DNA of 64,000 bases, taken from assembly GCF_003807585.1 (NCBI RefSeq), contig NZ_RMBX01000007.1, positions 186,001 through 250,000 on the forward strand. Reading direction: 5' to 3'. The position numbers and the translations under genes are program-made. Positions within the stretch are counted from its first letter, which is position 1. Each line of letters starts with the position of its first letter. Positions 1 to 9,273 of this stretch are shown here, piece by piece. The notes under the pieces are model-generated. The model did no database searches, was not told where the DNA came from, and was given only the letters and a program-made list of their open reading frames with translations. This DNA is from Chitinophaga barathri. GTDB taxonomy: Bacteria; Bacteroidota; Bacteroidia; Chitinophagales; Chitinophagaceae.

Positions 1-46
1 AAAGTTCTTTTTCAGGCTCTTCCTGATTTAGTATAGTTGGCTCCAT
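1..46 (-). CDS. N-terminus of a probable Wzz-type chain-length/tyrosine-kinase protein (partial)
   Basis: An ATG at 46 on the minus strand opens a frame that reads MEPTILNQEEPEKEL and runs off the window. It begins 31 bases after the stop of the Wza-type exporter, so it is co-transcribed with it. In Bacteroidetes capsule loci the gene after wza is normally a Wzz/Wzc-type inner-membrane protein, and an acidic, proline-containing cytoplasmic N-terminus fits that. The assignment rests on position only; 15 residues cannot identify a family. Confidence 0.45.
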   Translation of the reverse strand, partial: MEPTILNQEEPEKEL

Positions 47-76
47 GAAATGGTTATTTATCTTAACCTTGAAGGG

Positions 77-2536
77 TTAATTCGTTCTGTCCAAAATGGT
101 AATGATGATCAAAGCAAGCGATGCTATACCTGTTGTAACGCCTATTACTTCCTGTGAGTTCAACCCTTTGCCATCCTTTTTGGCCGGTACATAAATTTCG
201 GCTCCCGGCTTTACTTTTGGATAGCTGTTGAAGAAAAGTACCTTTTTGCTACTTTTTACGTCACCATTTGCGTACACCACGTAGCTTCTTCTCTTCAATG
301 CGCTATTTGTAAACCCGCCGGCACCTCTGATATAATCCCTGAAAGTGATCTTCTTGTCAAACCGCATCTTTTTCGGAAAATAAATCTCTCCATACAATTG
401 TACTGTCTCCAACTTTTTGGGAATCTTAATCATATCCCCCTCTTCCAGTAAAAGATCGTACTTGGAACCGGGAGTTTTTAATATTTCCAACAGATTAATA
501 CCCAGTAACTGCTCCTTCTGGGAAACGGTGGTCTCCATTTTCCGGATAGCCGTACTGTCATCCAGTTTATTGTAGAAAATCTGCAATTTCGAATTCAACA
601 GGGCGCTGTCGGATGAGTTTACAAACGTTTTGCGCAACAAAACAGCTCCTTCCGCATATGCTTCAGGTCGCAATCCACCGGCTCTTTTCATCAAATCGGA
701 GATCTTCTCCTTTTTAGTATTGATCGTATAAGAGCCAGGAAATACCACTTCCCCATCAACAGAAACAGATGCCTGCTCCGAATAGGTAGGTGATTTCCTG
801 ATCACCACTTCATCAAATGGCTGGAGGTAAAAGCCCTGGGCCGATGCAAGGTCTTCAGACAGGTCGAATTGCGCAACAATGGACGAAATACTGTCCGCAG
901 GATTATACTCCTTTCCGCGCACCCTGCGCGATACTTCTACTCTTTTTAAAGATGCAGCATCTCTTAGGCCACCGGCCATCAATATAAGGTCACCGATCTG
1001 CAGGCTGTCGGAAAAATTGAAATACCCGGGCCTGTTTACTTCGCCGGCTATCTTTAACTGATATTCTTCCTGCAGGCCCAACTTTGAGTAGATTACAACG
1101 CTGTCTTCCCGCTGCAGGGAAATTCTGCCTCCCTCGGAAACACTAAAGCTGAGCAATGTTGGTGTAAAATCGTCCTTCAGGCGGAAAATAACAGCGCGGG
1201 CGGTAGAAGCATCTTCTTTCGTTCCATCTGCTTGTTTGATCAGATCTGCAACGGTCATATTGGCACCTTCCAGGGCATATTCTCCGGGGTGAAACACTGC
1301 GCCGGTAATGGTCACCCGGTTGGAGAAACGGCTTAATACCGAATCTACAACGAACCGATCCCCTGAATGAAGCTGGAAGCTGTTGATCTCAGCAAAAGGC
1401 ACATTCACAACTTCACGTTCTTTATTATTGATTCGGCTGGCACGAATTGCATCACGGTATGCTATGTCGGTAAAACCGCCTGCGTAATCCAGCACAGTTT
1501 GCAGGGTTTCGTTCTCTTTTACTTCGTATATAGCCTGGCGTTTCACCTGCCCGACCAGTTCCACGCGGGTTTTGTAAGGATTCACCCGCACAATGTCCTG
1601 GTCCTGCAGCACAATATTATTGCTCAAATCGCCATTTTTCAGGAAATCATATAAATCGAAACGGACAACCGGGGCGCCATTACGGATCACCTGTATATCA
1701 CGGAACGAGCCATTCACATTGGGGCCACCGGATACGTACAGTGCATTAGCGACCGTTGCTAGTGAAGGAAGGGAATAAGTGCCCGGCATTTCGATCTCCC
1801 CGATCAGGAGCACACGGATAGTGCGAATAGTGCCTAGTGATACCTGCACGAAGGTATTGCCAGACTTGATGCCTCCATAAATAGTAGCCAGCTGCTGGGA
1901 AATCCGTTTGGTGGCTTCATCCATCGTCAGGCTGTTCACATATACAGGCCCCAGATATGGTATCCTTATATACCCTTCAGGCGAAACTTTCAATTTATGC
2001 TGCACTTCAGAATAACCGTATACATCTATTACTACCTCATCACCTGCCGCCAGCTTATAGTTTGGTGGTGTGGCCATGCGCAGATTGGGTTCGAAGGTCA
2101 GATTTTTATTGGTAAAAAGTTCTGCCCCAAAAATTTTCTTCCTGCGGGCATCGTAATCGCGTTCAGCAGCAGTCATGGGTTTTACGTCACGGGCGGATTG
2201 GGTGGTGCCCTCCTGATCCACTGTCCTTTCCGTATCCGTGATAGGGCTAAAACCAGAGACAGGGAATGACAATTCTTTTTCAAGGTTCAGCGCACGGATA
2301 CGGTCTTTCAGCTTGCCAACTTCCGAAGAAGGTATTCCTTTCTGCTGCGCGTAAGTGTCCAACTGGTCCAGCCCGATCTTATTTTTTTTCATTTCCGCCA
2401 CCAGTTGCCGCACTTGTTCATCAGACAAATCTTCCACTTTCATTTGTTGCGACTGGATCTGGGATATGGATGGAATCTGTGCGAAAGCGCACAGACCTAT
2501 AAACAGGAATATTTGAACCAATAATAACTTCTTCAT
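77..2536 (-). CDS. Wza-type polysaccharide export protein with SLBB repeats
   Basis: Outer-membrane/periplasmic channel component for capsule or exopolysaccharide export. Residues 1-19 form a Sec signal peptide ending at FAQ. A poly-export domain follows at about residues 155-245 (motif LAAGDEVVIDVYG). Six SLBB-like beta-grasp repeats come next, each with a core like GEIEMPGTY, GQVKRQAIY, GAVFHPGEY, GEVNRPGYF, GEVVFPGSY or GEIYFPKKM and ending in a GG turn. A hydrophobic helix lies at the very C-terminus (VTTGIASLALIIITIL). At 819 residues it is much longer than E. coli Wza (about 380), but this is the usual Bacteroidetes architecture with extra SLBB units. Residues 30-90 (DEQVRQLVAEMKKNKIGLDQ and following) match a decayed copy at 14.4-14.8 kb. 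It lies downstream of tviB-like 2785-4077, with its own 45-nt leader repeat in between. Confidence 0.93.
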   Translation of the reverse strand: MKKLLLVQIFLFIGLCAFAQIPSISQIQSQQMKVEDLSDEQVRQLVAEMKKNKIGLDQLDTYAQQKGIPSSEVGKLKDRIRALNLEKELSFPVSGFSPITDTERTVDQEGTTQSARDVKPMTAAERDYDARRKKIFGAELFTNKNLTFEPNLRMATPPNYKLAAGDEVVIDVYGYSEVQHKLKVSPEGYIRIPYLGPVYVNSLTMDEATKRISQQLATIYGGIKSGNTFVQVSLGTIRTIRVLLIGEIEMPGTYSLPSLATVANALYVSGGPNVNGSFRDIQVIRNGAPVVRFDLYDFLKNGDLSNNIVLQDQDIVRVNPYKTRVELVGQVKRQAIYEVKENETLQTVLDYAGGFTDIAYRDAIRASRINNKEREVVNVPFAEINSFQLHSGDRFVVDSVLSRFSNRVTITGAVFHPGEYALEGANMTVADLIKQADGTKEDASTARAVIFRLKDDFTPTLLSFSVSEGGRISLQREDSVVIYSKLGLQEEYQLKIAGEVNRPGYFNFSDSLQIGDLILMAGGLRDAASLKRVEVSRRVRGKEYNPADSISSIVAQFDLSEDLASAQGFYLQPFDEVVIRKSPTYSEQASVSVDGEVVFPGSYTINTKKEKISDLMKRAGGLRPEAYAEGAVLLRKTFVNSSDSALLNSKLQIFYNKLDDSTAIRKMETTVSQKEQLLGINLLEILKTPGSKYDLLLEEGDMIKIPKKLETVQLYGEIYFPKKMRFDKKITFRDYIRGAGGFTNSALKRRSYVVYANGDVKSSKKVLFFNSYPKVKPGAEIYVPAKKDGKGLNSQEVIGVTTGIASLALIIITILDRTN

Positions 2537-2625
2537 GCAGTTTCCAGATAATAATAACTTCGCGAATATTTCACCACTTTCTGCAAACTCTCTGCCAATT
2601 AAGGGTTTACGAAAAAAGGATCGGC

Positions 2626-2670
2626 AAATTTATTAAAAAAAGCATATAAATGTTAGCTAGCTGAAAATCA
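2626..2670 (-). repeat. 45-nt capsule leader repeat, copy A
   Basis: This sequence lies 90-134 bases upstream of the wza start. Read on the minus strand it runs TGATTTTCA, seven variable bases, TAACATTTATATG, a T-rich tract and AATAAATTTGCC. Copies B (4260-4304) and C (14820-14864) have the same length and the same core. Homology with copy C continues downstream through the start codon and into the coding region. TAAATTTG on the minus strand matches the Bacteroidetes -7 consensus TAnnTTTG, so it may be a promoter; a good -33 box is not obvious. Confidence 0.75.
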
Positions 2671-2784
2671 GTGGCAATTTAAAATGAAGCCTTTATAAGC
2701 CTGCCAGCTGCCAGAGGGAAGGTTGGGTAACGATAAATGTTAATATAAATTCCCTTCTTATCCGGTTGGGAGTTGCAAATAAGT

Positions 2785-4077
2785 TTACAACCTACTGTCT
2801 ACCAATGATCTGTCTAGAAATGATTTCGTGTCAAATACAACGGCGTTCTTCCCGTTGGTAATCTTTGAAAAGTCCAGCTCGAGGAATTCCTTGTGAGACA
2901 CGGCCAGTATAACCGCATCATACCCCGAACCCGGCTTATCTGTTAGACTAATTCCGTATTCCTCTTCCACGATTTCATGGGAGGCATGTGGATCGTACAC
3001 GTCTATAGCCACGCCGAATTGCATCAGCTCCCTGTAAATATCCACCACTCTTGAATTTCTAACATCCGGACAATTCTCCTTAAAAGTCACGCCCAGGATA
3101 AGCGCCCTGGCCCCGTCGATCTTATGGCCTTTTTTGATCATGAGTTTCACCACCTTGTTCGCTACGAACATGCCCATGTTATCATTTACACGCCGGCCGG
3201 ACAGGATCACCTGAGGGTGATATCCCAAAGACTCGGCTTTGTGCGCAAGATAATAGGGATCTACGCCAATGCAATGACCGCCTACCAATCCTGGTTTATA
3301 TTTAAGGAAGTTCCATTTGGTGCCCGCGGCTTCGATCACGTCAGAGGTGTCTATACCTATACGGTCGAATATCAGGGCGAGTTCGTTCACAAAACTGATA
3401 TTCACATCGCGTTGTGCATTTTCAATGGCTTTGGAGGCTTCAGCCACTTTTATGCTGGGGGCTTTATGAGTGCCCGCAGTAATAATGCTGCTGTAAAGCG
3501 CATCCACGGCGTCCGCTATCTCCGGGGTAGAGCCGGAAGTGACCTTTTTTATCTTTGTCAGGGTATTGATCTTATCCCCGGGATTGATCCTTTCAGGGGA
3601 ATAACCGCAAAAGAAATCTGTATTGAACTTCAGGCCCGAAACCTTTTCCAGCACCGGCACACAATCCTCTTCGGTACAGCCGGGATATACAGTCGATTCG
3701 TAAATGACAATGTCTCCTTTCTTTAAGTACCTGCCCAGCATTTCCGAAGCTTTCAGCAAGGGCTTCAGGTCCGGTGCTTTGAACTGGTCAATGGGAGTGG
3801 GCACCGTTACGATGAAAATATTGGGGGAGGTAAGGTCCTGCTCATCCGAAGAGAGTTTCAGTCCTTGTTTAGGGTTCGTTTTGCCGGAAGCCAGCATTGC
3901 ATTCAGGCTTTCGATGTCCGCCTCATTGGTATGATCTTCACCCGCAGAAAGTTCATTTACGCGGCTTGTATTAATATCGAAACCAAGTACGGGGTATTTC
4001 CTGGAAAATTCAATGGCAAGGGGTAATCCTACGTATCCTAGACCTATCACGGCAATTTTCTGATCGTTGGCTGTCAT
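2785..4077 (-). CDS. UDP-N-acetyl-hexosamine 6-dehydrogenase (TviB/WbpA family)
   Basis: Nucleotide-sugar dehydrogenase that oxidises C6 of a UDP-HexNAc (or UDP-hexose) twice with NAD+ to give the uronate, a precursor for an acidic surface polysaccharide. The N-terminal Rossmann domain has GLGYVGLP at residues 12-19. The central domain has the ESTVYPG and YSPERINPGD motifs. The catalytic-cysteine motif GGHCIGVDPYYL is present, and the C-terminal UDP-binding domain carries GVTFKENCPDVRNSR. The length of 430 residues and the sequence VPTPID with the PERINPGD stretch favour TviB/WbpA (UDP-GlcNAc or UDP-GalNAc) over UDP-glucose dehydrogenase, but the substrate is inferred. It precedes wza on the same strand with its own leader copy upstream at 4260. 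Confidence 0.9.
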   Translation of the reverse strand: MTANDQKIAVIGLGYVGLPLAIEFSRKYPVLGFDINTSRVNELSAGEDHTNEADIESLNAMLASGKTNPKQGLKLSSDEQDLTSPNIFIVTVPTPIDQFKAPDLKPLLKASEMLGRYLKKGDIVIYESTVYPGCTEEDCVPVLEKVSGLKFNTDFFCGYSPERINPGDKINTLTKIKKVTSGSTPEIADAVDALYSSIITAGTHKAPSIKVAEASKAIENAQRDVNISFVNELALIFDRIGIDTSDVIEAAGTKWNFLKYKPGLVGGHCIGVDPYYLAHKAESLGYHPQVILSGRRVNDNMGMFVANKVVKLMIKKGHKIDGARALILGVTFKENCPDVRNSRVVDIYRELMQFGVAIDVYDPHASHEIVEEEYGISLTDKPGSGYDAVILAVSHKEFLELDFSKITNGKNAVVFDTKSFLDRSLVDSRL

Positions 4078-4259
4078 TTTTTGAGAGATGTTAGAAGTGT
4101 TTTTAGTAATATTTTTTTCGGAGTTATTTAATCACACGGGCGGTCAAATGCAAACCCCGACAAAAATAAAAATCTTTCTTTGATGCGGGAACATTTCAGT
4201 TTGTTTGGGCTGTATATGATGAACCGGCTTCCTGTAAGGATTTACGAGAACGGCACCGT

Positions 4260-4304
4260 AAATTTATTAAAAATAACATATAAATGTTACATGACTGAAA
4301 ATCA
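4260..4304 (-). repeat. 45-nt capsule leader repeat, copy B
   Basis: Same 45-nt core as copies A and C, here 183 bases upstream of the tviB-like start. Similarity to copy C extends further: the stretch tgctaaatgctgattatgaa near 4503 matches tgctagatgctgagtatgaa near 14940, so the duplicated unit in these two copies is about 250-300 bp. The 4078-4627 gap between the dehydrogenase and the ECF sigma gene contains only this leader and AT-rich sequence. A 73-codon open frame across it is not credible. Confidence 0.75.
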
Positions 4305-4627
4305 GCTCATAAAAGAAGGGATAATTTTTTTTCAAAGTTACAAAACCATTAGGGTGGTTCGAGCGTATATATACGAGACGTGGACTATTCGTGTTATATA
4401 ACTGTATCCTTACATTTGTTTAATGTTTTATGCATGAATAGTTAAACGTATTTAACCCCGTTAACCATCGGTTATACATGTGAATAATACTCCCTGTGCT
4501 TTTGCTAAATGCTGATTATGAAATAATTAATTAACCTGCATTTTAGCCCGTAACGAAAAAAAATCGCGGAAATTGTTTGGAGTAACGTCTTATTTTGTTT
4601 AAATTAGTATAACAAAAATTAAACAAT

Positions 4628-5128
4628 ATGTCATCCGCTGAATTTAACACCCTATTGCTCAGCAATGCTGACTTCCTAAAGCCCTTCGCCATAACGTTGA
4701 CCAAGGACGCCGAATCCGCCAAGGATCTTTATCAGGAAACCATGTTCAGGGCCCTTTCCAACCAGGAAAAGTACCTTGCCGGAACTAATATCCGGGCCTG
4801 GTTGTACACCATTATGAGGAATATCTTTATTAACAACTACCGGCGAAAATCAAAACAACACCTCTGCTTCGACAATTCCACCAACGATTTCCTGCTCAAC
4901 ACCCAGCAGGTGATCATTGGCAACCAGGCTGAAAGCGGCCTCCGGATCAAAGACATCCAGACCTCCGTTCACAACCTGCCCGTTATTTTTAAAAAGCCGT
5001 TCATCTTGTACCTGGACGGATTCAAGTATTTCGAGATTGCAGATATTCTGGAAGAACCCTTAGGAACCATCAAGAGCCGTATCCATTTCGCCCGTAAAAT
5101 GTTGAAAGCCCAGGTAGCCCGTTACTGA
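4628..5128 (+). CDS. ECF-type RNA polymerase sigma factor
   Basis: Sigma-70 family protein of the extracytoplasmic-function group, 166 residues. Region 2 lies at about residues 15-80 (DAESAKDLYQETMFRAL, then TNIRAWLYTIMRNIFINNYR, the -10 recognition helix). Region 4 lies at about residues 110-162 (HNLPVIFKKPFILYLDGFKY and the helix-turn-helix EIADILEEPLGTIKSRIHFA). It is transcribed away from the polysaccharide genes on both sides. No anti-sigma gene follows: 5129-5453 has no convincing gene. It resembles the small 'EcfG-unlike' Bacteroidetes sigma factors that lack a linked anti-sigma. A role in driving the adjacent capsule leaders is possible but is only inferred from position. Confidence 0.93.
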   Translation: MSSAEFNTLLLSNADFLKPFAITLTKDAESAKDLYQETMFRALSNQEKYLAGTNIRAWLYTIMRNIFINNYRRKSKQHLCFDNSTNDFLLNTQQVIIGNQAESGLRIKDIQTSVHNLPVIFKKPFILYLDGFKYFEIADILEEPLGTIKSRIHFARKMLKAQVARY

Positions 5129-5453
5129 AACTGATTTCTTGTTAATCTGTCCGTACTCACGGAAAGCGCTCCATCAAACTGACATCCCTTACATGCCTTA
5201 TGCTCCCCGGTAAATTGTTGCCCCCGGAGGAAGAGGTATCGTATGTTGATTTTTGCTCACGTGTTTATCGTGAAGTCACCACTGCGTCGTTTTCAAACGT
5301 TGCAATGGCTGGGATGACGTATCCGGAATCTGATCGGTTGATTGCTGAAAAAGGTTTTACCTTAACGACGACTTTCTTCCGGGGGGCGGAGAGGTGATCA
5401 ATTATGTGAAACCAGTCAGGTTGTTAGTACAGCACTCAACCGGAGTTTAGCAT
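5129..5453. other. Intergenic stretch without a convincing gene
   Basis: It lies between the sigma factor stop and the convergent glycosyltransferase stop. A 65-codon plus-strand frame (5200-5397) has no recognisable motif and no ribosome binding site, and is judged spurious. I see no clear hairpin terminator. Confidence 0.5.
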
Positions 5454-6632
5454 TTAATGAGAAGAAAATAACACTTCCATATAGATGTTGTAAATGCCGG
5501 CGCTATATTTTTCGATTGTATATTTCTCTGGTACTTCAGTCCGGGCGTTATGTTTTATCTTCAGGGAGAGGTCATTATCTTTTAAAAGAAGTTTCATTTT
5601 TTCGGATAATTCGGTGTAGCCATTTGAATACAACAATCCATTATCATTATCTCTGATGATTTCCGAAGTGCCGGCATTATTATATCCTATTACAGGAACA
5701 TTATTCACCATTGCTTCTACCGTAACTCGGCCGAAAGCCTCGTTGGCTGAGCACATAACTAGGCAGTGAATAGAATCGTATATTGATTTAATATTGTCAA
5801 GATAGCCGGTGAACTTAATGTAATCCTGTAAATGATTCTTATTGATGAATTCCTTTAATGATTTAATGTATTTAGCTTCTCCATCGCCAATGATCCATAG
5901 TTCGGTTTTCTTATTAGTAAGGTGGACAAGCTGGAATGCGCGCAAAGCCTCCATCTGATTTTTTCCTTCGCAGATCAGGCCAATAATGGCAAAGATCATT
6001 TTTGGAGGGGGAGCTTCTGTTGTTTTATTGGGTAGTTCATTTACAGGGATATCTTTCGAAAAGATCACGCCATTGTATATCACCGCTTTGAGTTTTACGG
6101 GGCTGGTAGATATTCTGGCAGCATAAATTGAATTGCTGATGCCTATTATCGCTGTCGACTTGTTTAGCCAATGCTGGAAATAGCCATAACCAAAATTGTA
6201 GGTAAATTTATAGTCTTCCCATCCGTACTCCCTGATATGCCAGACATGCGGTATTTTTTTCCATTGTGCAAAATATGCTCCTATGAATGTAGCTGAAGAA
6301 TTGGAGTGAATAATATCGGCTCCATCCAACTTACGGGAATGTTTCAGAACCAGGTACCAGTTGTAAAAAAATTTAAGCGTATTTTTAAAAAAGCTGGTAA
6401 TCCCTTTTCGGGTATTGTATTGTATTTCGTTGTAAAAGGGAAGTAGCAGGCAACTAATATTATTCAGTTTTGCAAAATCTGTAATTTTTCCCAGAGCAGG
6501 CACTACCAATACAACATCAGTTTTTTGTTCCTTTATCAGCCCCTCAATCAAATTGATCAATGACTTATTTGCACCATACAATTCTGTATAATGAGTAAAG
6601 AAAACCAGTTTCATTTTTTTGATACCTGTCAT
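5454..6632 (-). CDS. GT4-family glycosyltransferase
   Basis: Retaining GT-B glycosyltransferase of group 1 (GT4), 392 residues, predicted to add one sugar to the repeat unit on undecaprenyl carrier at the cytoplasmic membrane face. The N-terminal domain starts MKLVFFTHYTELYGANKSL, a typical donor-proximal loop (GANKSL). The C-terminal domain has FAIIGLICEGKNQMEALRAF and the acceptor/nucleotide motif EAFGRVTVEAMVNNVPVIG, with the E-x7-E signature. ATG at 6632 gives MTGIKKMKL; an internal ATG at 6614 (MKLVFF) is equally plausible. It is the last gene of the rfb operon, 29 bases after wzx. The sugar it transfers is not determinable. Confidence 0.88.
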   Translation of the reverse strand: MTGIKKMKLVFFTHYTELYGANKSLINLIEGLIKEQKTDVVLVVPALGKITDFAKLNNISCLLLPFYNEIQYNTRKGITSFFKNTLKFFYNWYLVLKHSRKLDGADIIHSNSSATFIGAYFAQWKKIPHVWHIREYGWEDYKFTYNFGYGYFQHWLNKSTAIIGISNSIYAARISTSPVKLKAVIYNGVIFSKDIPVNELPNKTTEAPPPKMIFAIIGLICEGKNQMEALRAFQLVHLTNKKTELWIIGDGEAKYIKSLKEFINKNHLQDYIKFTGYLDNIKSIYDSIHCLVMCSANEAFGRVTVEAMVNNVPVIGYNNAGTSEIIRDNDNGLLYSNGYTELSEKMKLLLKDNDLSLKIKHNARTEVPEKYTIEKYSAGIYNIYMEVLFSSH

Positions 6633-6661
6633 AGTTGTTCTTTATTCTTTGAAGATGATTG

Positions 6662-8104
6662 TCATTGCTGTTTCAATGACCGTAATAATTTTAAAAATTG
6701 CCTGTGTTCGCCAAGTAACAACATACCTGAAGTTACGGCAGCTACCGCAACGGCTGACTTGAGCAAAAAGCTGGCCACCTCATTGTGCAGAGTAACAGAA
6801 TTATTTAAAAGACTTTCAGAGATAAATACGAGTGATGCCAGTATGAGCGGAGTCCTAAATAGCTTAATGAATGTAATAAAATCTCCATTTAACATCCTAA
6901 TTAGAAGAATGTAACATTGCACAAAGTTTAGCAAGAATGCGGCAAGCAAACCAAAAGATACGCCAATTAAACTTTTGCTGATGAAAATGCCGTACAGTAT
7001 ACCCAGAATCATTGTAATTGCGGACAGGAATCCAGAAACAAAAAGCAGTTTGGTGTTATTGGCAGCCTGAAAAATTGATCCCGAGCTTGAAAGAACTATT
7101 TGGAGCCCCACACTCCATGCCAATACTTCAAAGGGAGGTATCGCAGCGGACCATTGCCTGCCAAAAATGATAAATATGAGTTCGCTTGCAGTAAAGTGCA
7201 GAAAAATAGATAAGGGAAATCCTACCAGCGCTAAAACCTGCACTATCTTCATATAGATGTCAAATATCCGCCGTTTATCTTGCTGAAATTCTGAAAAATG
7301 TGGATGAATCACAGCAGATAGTACATATGTCAGGTTCTCCACGGGTAAAAGCATTAAACGGTATGCTTTATCGTAAAGTCCCAATGAGGCAGGAGAAAGA
7401 AATTTCCCGATCAATAATTTATCCAGGTTACGGGAGAAGTAGTTGATGAAGTTAAAAAGGAATTGGTAGATAGAGTATCTGAATATTTTCCGGATTGCAG
7501 ATAATTTTGGGAAAAGCTCGAATGAAAGCGGGTTCTTCAGGTAATTGAAGATGAACATAAAAACAGAAGCAGAAATTGCATATAGAATCAACGCATAGGC
7601 TTTAAGTCCTGCATATGCAGCTGCGATACCGACGATGCCGCTTGCCACTTGTATTAATAAGGTCCTTTGCGCAATAAACCTGAATTTTTTTTCCTTCAGC
7701 AGAAGGGCATTGGGCACTACGTTCAGGCTGGCGAACAGCACTGTGAGGGAAAGCAGCCGGCAAATGGCTATCAGCATGGGTTGCGAGTAATAATCTGCAA
7801 TAAATCCTGAAGCCAAAAAAAACAAGAGGCCGAGCAATACACCGAGGTATACTGAAAAAGAAAAAATGGATGCAGTCTCTGTCGGGGTCAGCGTTTTGTT
7901 TTGGATAACAGCCACACCGATGCCGATATCACAGAGGAGGTTAAAGAATACAATGAAAACAGTTGCAATTGCAATTACCCCAAAGTCTTTCGGTGTAAGC
8001 AGGCGGGAGAGAATCCCGGTAATCACTAACTGGACCACTAAGCCGATATATTTAGCCCCTGCTGTAAATAGAACGCTATGTATAAATTGGTTTCGCAAAA
8101 TCAT
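6662..8104 (-). CDS. Wzx-type polysaccharide flippase (MOP superfamily)
   Basis: Integral membrane protein of 480 residues with about 12-14 hydrophobic helices. It belongs to the polysaccharide-transport branch of the MOP exporters and flips lipid-linked repeat units across the inner membrane. The N-terminus (KYIGLVVQLVITGILSRLLTPKDFGVIAIATVF) is a typical polysaccharide-synthase domain, and the loop YFSRNLDKLLIGKFLSPASLGLYDKAYRL is a hallmark of the family. Its ATG overlaps the stop of the downstream-labelled glycosyltransferase by 4 bases (ATGA), so translation is coupled. No Wzy polymerase is visible in this locus, so polymerisation may be encoded elsewhere. Confidence 0.92.
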   Translation of the reverse strand: MILRNQFIHSVLFTAGAKYIGLVVQLVITGILSRLLTPKDFGVIAIATVFIVFFNLLCDIGIGVAVIQNKTLTPTETASIFSFSVYLGVLLGLLFFLASGFIADYYSQPMLIAICRLLSLTVLFASLNVVPNALLLKEKKFRFIAQRTLLIQVASGIVGIAAAYAGLKAYALILYAISASVFMFIFNYLKNPLSFELFPKLSAIRKIFRYSIYQFLFNFINYFSRNLDKLLIGKFLSPASLGLYDKAYRLMLLPVENLTYVLSAVIHPHFSEFQQDKRRIFDIYMKIVQVLALVGFPLSIFLHFTASELIFIIFGRQWSAAIPPFEVLAWSVGLQIVLSSSGSIFQAANNTKLLFVSGFLSAITMILGILYGIFISKSLIGVSFGLLAAFLLNFVQCYILLIRMLNGDFITFIKLFRTPLILASLVFISESLLNNSVTLHNEVASFLLKSAVAVAAVTSGMLLLGEHRQFLKLLRSLKQQ

Positions 8105-9261
8105 TTTATGTAGTTAGAGGGCATCTGTACATATTCTTTTAGCAGATTTTCGTACGCTGCATATGCAGCTGCGGTGGAAAAATTATCCTGGAAAACCTTA
8201 AATGAATTGTTTACTATATGTTCTACCTCAGCAACCGTCATTGATTTGATCGACAGTATATTATCTGCAATAACTTCTATAGACGGTTCACACATGAATA
8301 TGCTCCTTCCATCTTGGAAAAACTCTGAAAAAGCTTCTGAATGTTGTGTCAGTATGGGTATCTTCATACCTGCGGCTTCAACGGCTTTGTTTACGATTAC
8401 AGATCTAGCTTTTTCCGAATCACCAAAAACTCCCATGGAAAGAGCGCAATGTTCTGTCAAAAACTTTTCCAACTTTCCATTGTAAAAAGTAACATCGTTT
8501 CTGATGGTGATGTGGTTGGTGAGGCCATTTTCAGCTATGATCCTGCCATAAGGCTCAGCTGCTTCGTCGTTATTTCCGAATATATATAGGTGGCAGTTTT
8601 CATCTTTCTTAACAACCGCCTTGATAGCCAGGATAATCTTTTCAAGACCGTGTAGCGGAATGTAGGTACCCCACCATACAATGTTAAATGGTGTATCCTT
8701 ATGGGAATAATAATATAAAAGGGCCTTAGTGCGCTCTTTTACACAAAGCGGTATAATAGTATAATCAAGGTCGTCCAGGTTCAGCTGACATAATGCGGCA
8801 TATCTTCTTGCTTCAGTAAGGTTGAGGTAGATAGCGCGGGAGTGCTTTTGCAGCAGGGTATCAAATTCCTTATATCTTTGTGCCGTCACAGAATGTTCAC
8901 TATATGTTTTCCTGTCCAGAGCCAGCGTATCAAACATTGAAATATAATATTCGGCAAGAATTTTTTTCTTAAAAAAGATAGCCGCTTTTAATATACGGAA
9001 ATGTACAAACATTGCCGGGAAATAGACAAGGTCGGCGTGAAGGAATTGATAGAGTATGAAAATGTCCCGGATAATGAGATGTGTGCGTCTTTTTATTTTC
9101 TGAATAAAGCAAATGAGTGGATTCCCTGAAAGTTTATAGTAGGGTTTGGCAGAAATATAGGTAAGATTGAATAACTGATAATTATCCATCACACACTTCA
9201 TGAATGTTTGTGTCCGGTAGAGGTCTAGCGCTTCACCAACAATTAAGATATTTTTTCTCAT
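8101..9261 (-). CDS. Glycosyltransferase, GT4-like
   Basis: GT-B fold glycosyltransferase of 386 residues. The N-terminal half is divergent (NILIVGEALDLYRTQTFMK). The C-terminal half has the recognisable nucleotide-sugar-binding domain: FNIVWWGTYIPLHGLEKIILA, LYIFGNNDEA and the late motif RSVIVNKAVEAAGMKIPILT in place of the usual E-x7-E. The W-G-T-Y-I-P-L-H-G sequence is common in Bacteroidetes O-antigen transferases. It sits between wzx and rfbE, so it may use the CDP-sugar made by this operon, but that is inference. Confidence 0.8.
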   Translation of the reverse strand: MRKNILIVGEALDLYRTQTFMKCVMDNYQLFNLTYISAKPYYKLSGNPLICFIQKIKRRTHLIIRDIFILYQFLHADLVYFPAMFVHFRILKAAIFFKKKILAEYYISMFDTLALDRKTYSEHSVTAQRYKEFDTLLQKHSRAIYLNLTEARRYAALCQLNLDDLDYTIIPLCVKERTKALLYYYSHKDTPFNIVWWGTYIPLHGLEKIILAIKAVVKKDENCHLYIFGNNDEAAEPYGRIIAENGLTNHITIRNDVTFYNGKLEKFLTEHCALSMGVFGDSEKARSVIVNKAVEAAGMKIPILTQHSEAFSEFFQDGRSIFMCEPSIEVIADNILSIKSMTVAEVEHIVNNSFKVFQDNFSTAAAYAAYENLLKEYVQMPSNYIK

Positions 9262-9273
9262 CGAATCTTACAT

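Noticed and set aside
4180..4401. 73-codon open frame in the leader region
   Set aside because: It crosses leader copy B; the corresponding frame is not preserved in copies A and C, so it is not a gene.
5200..5397. 65-codon open frame after the sigma factor
   Set aside because: Considered as an anti-sigma or small protein, but it has no membrane segment, no motif and no ribosome binding site.
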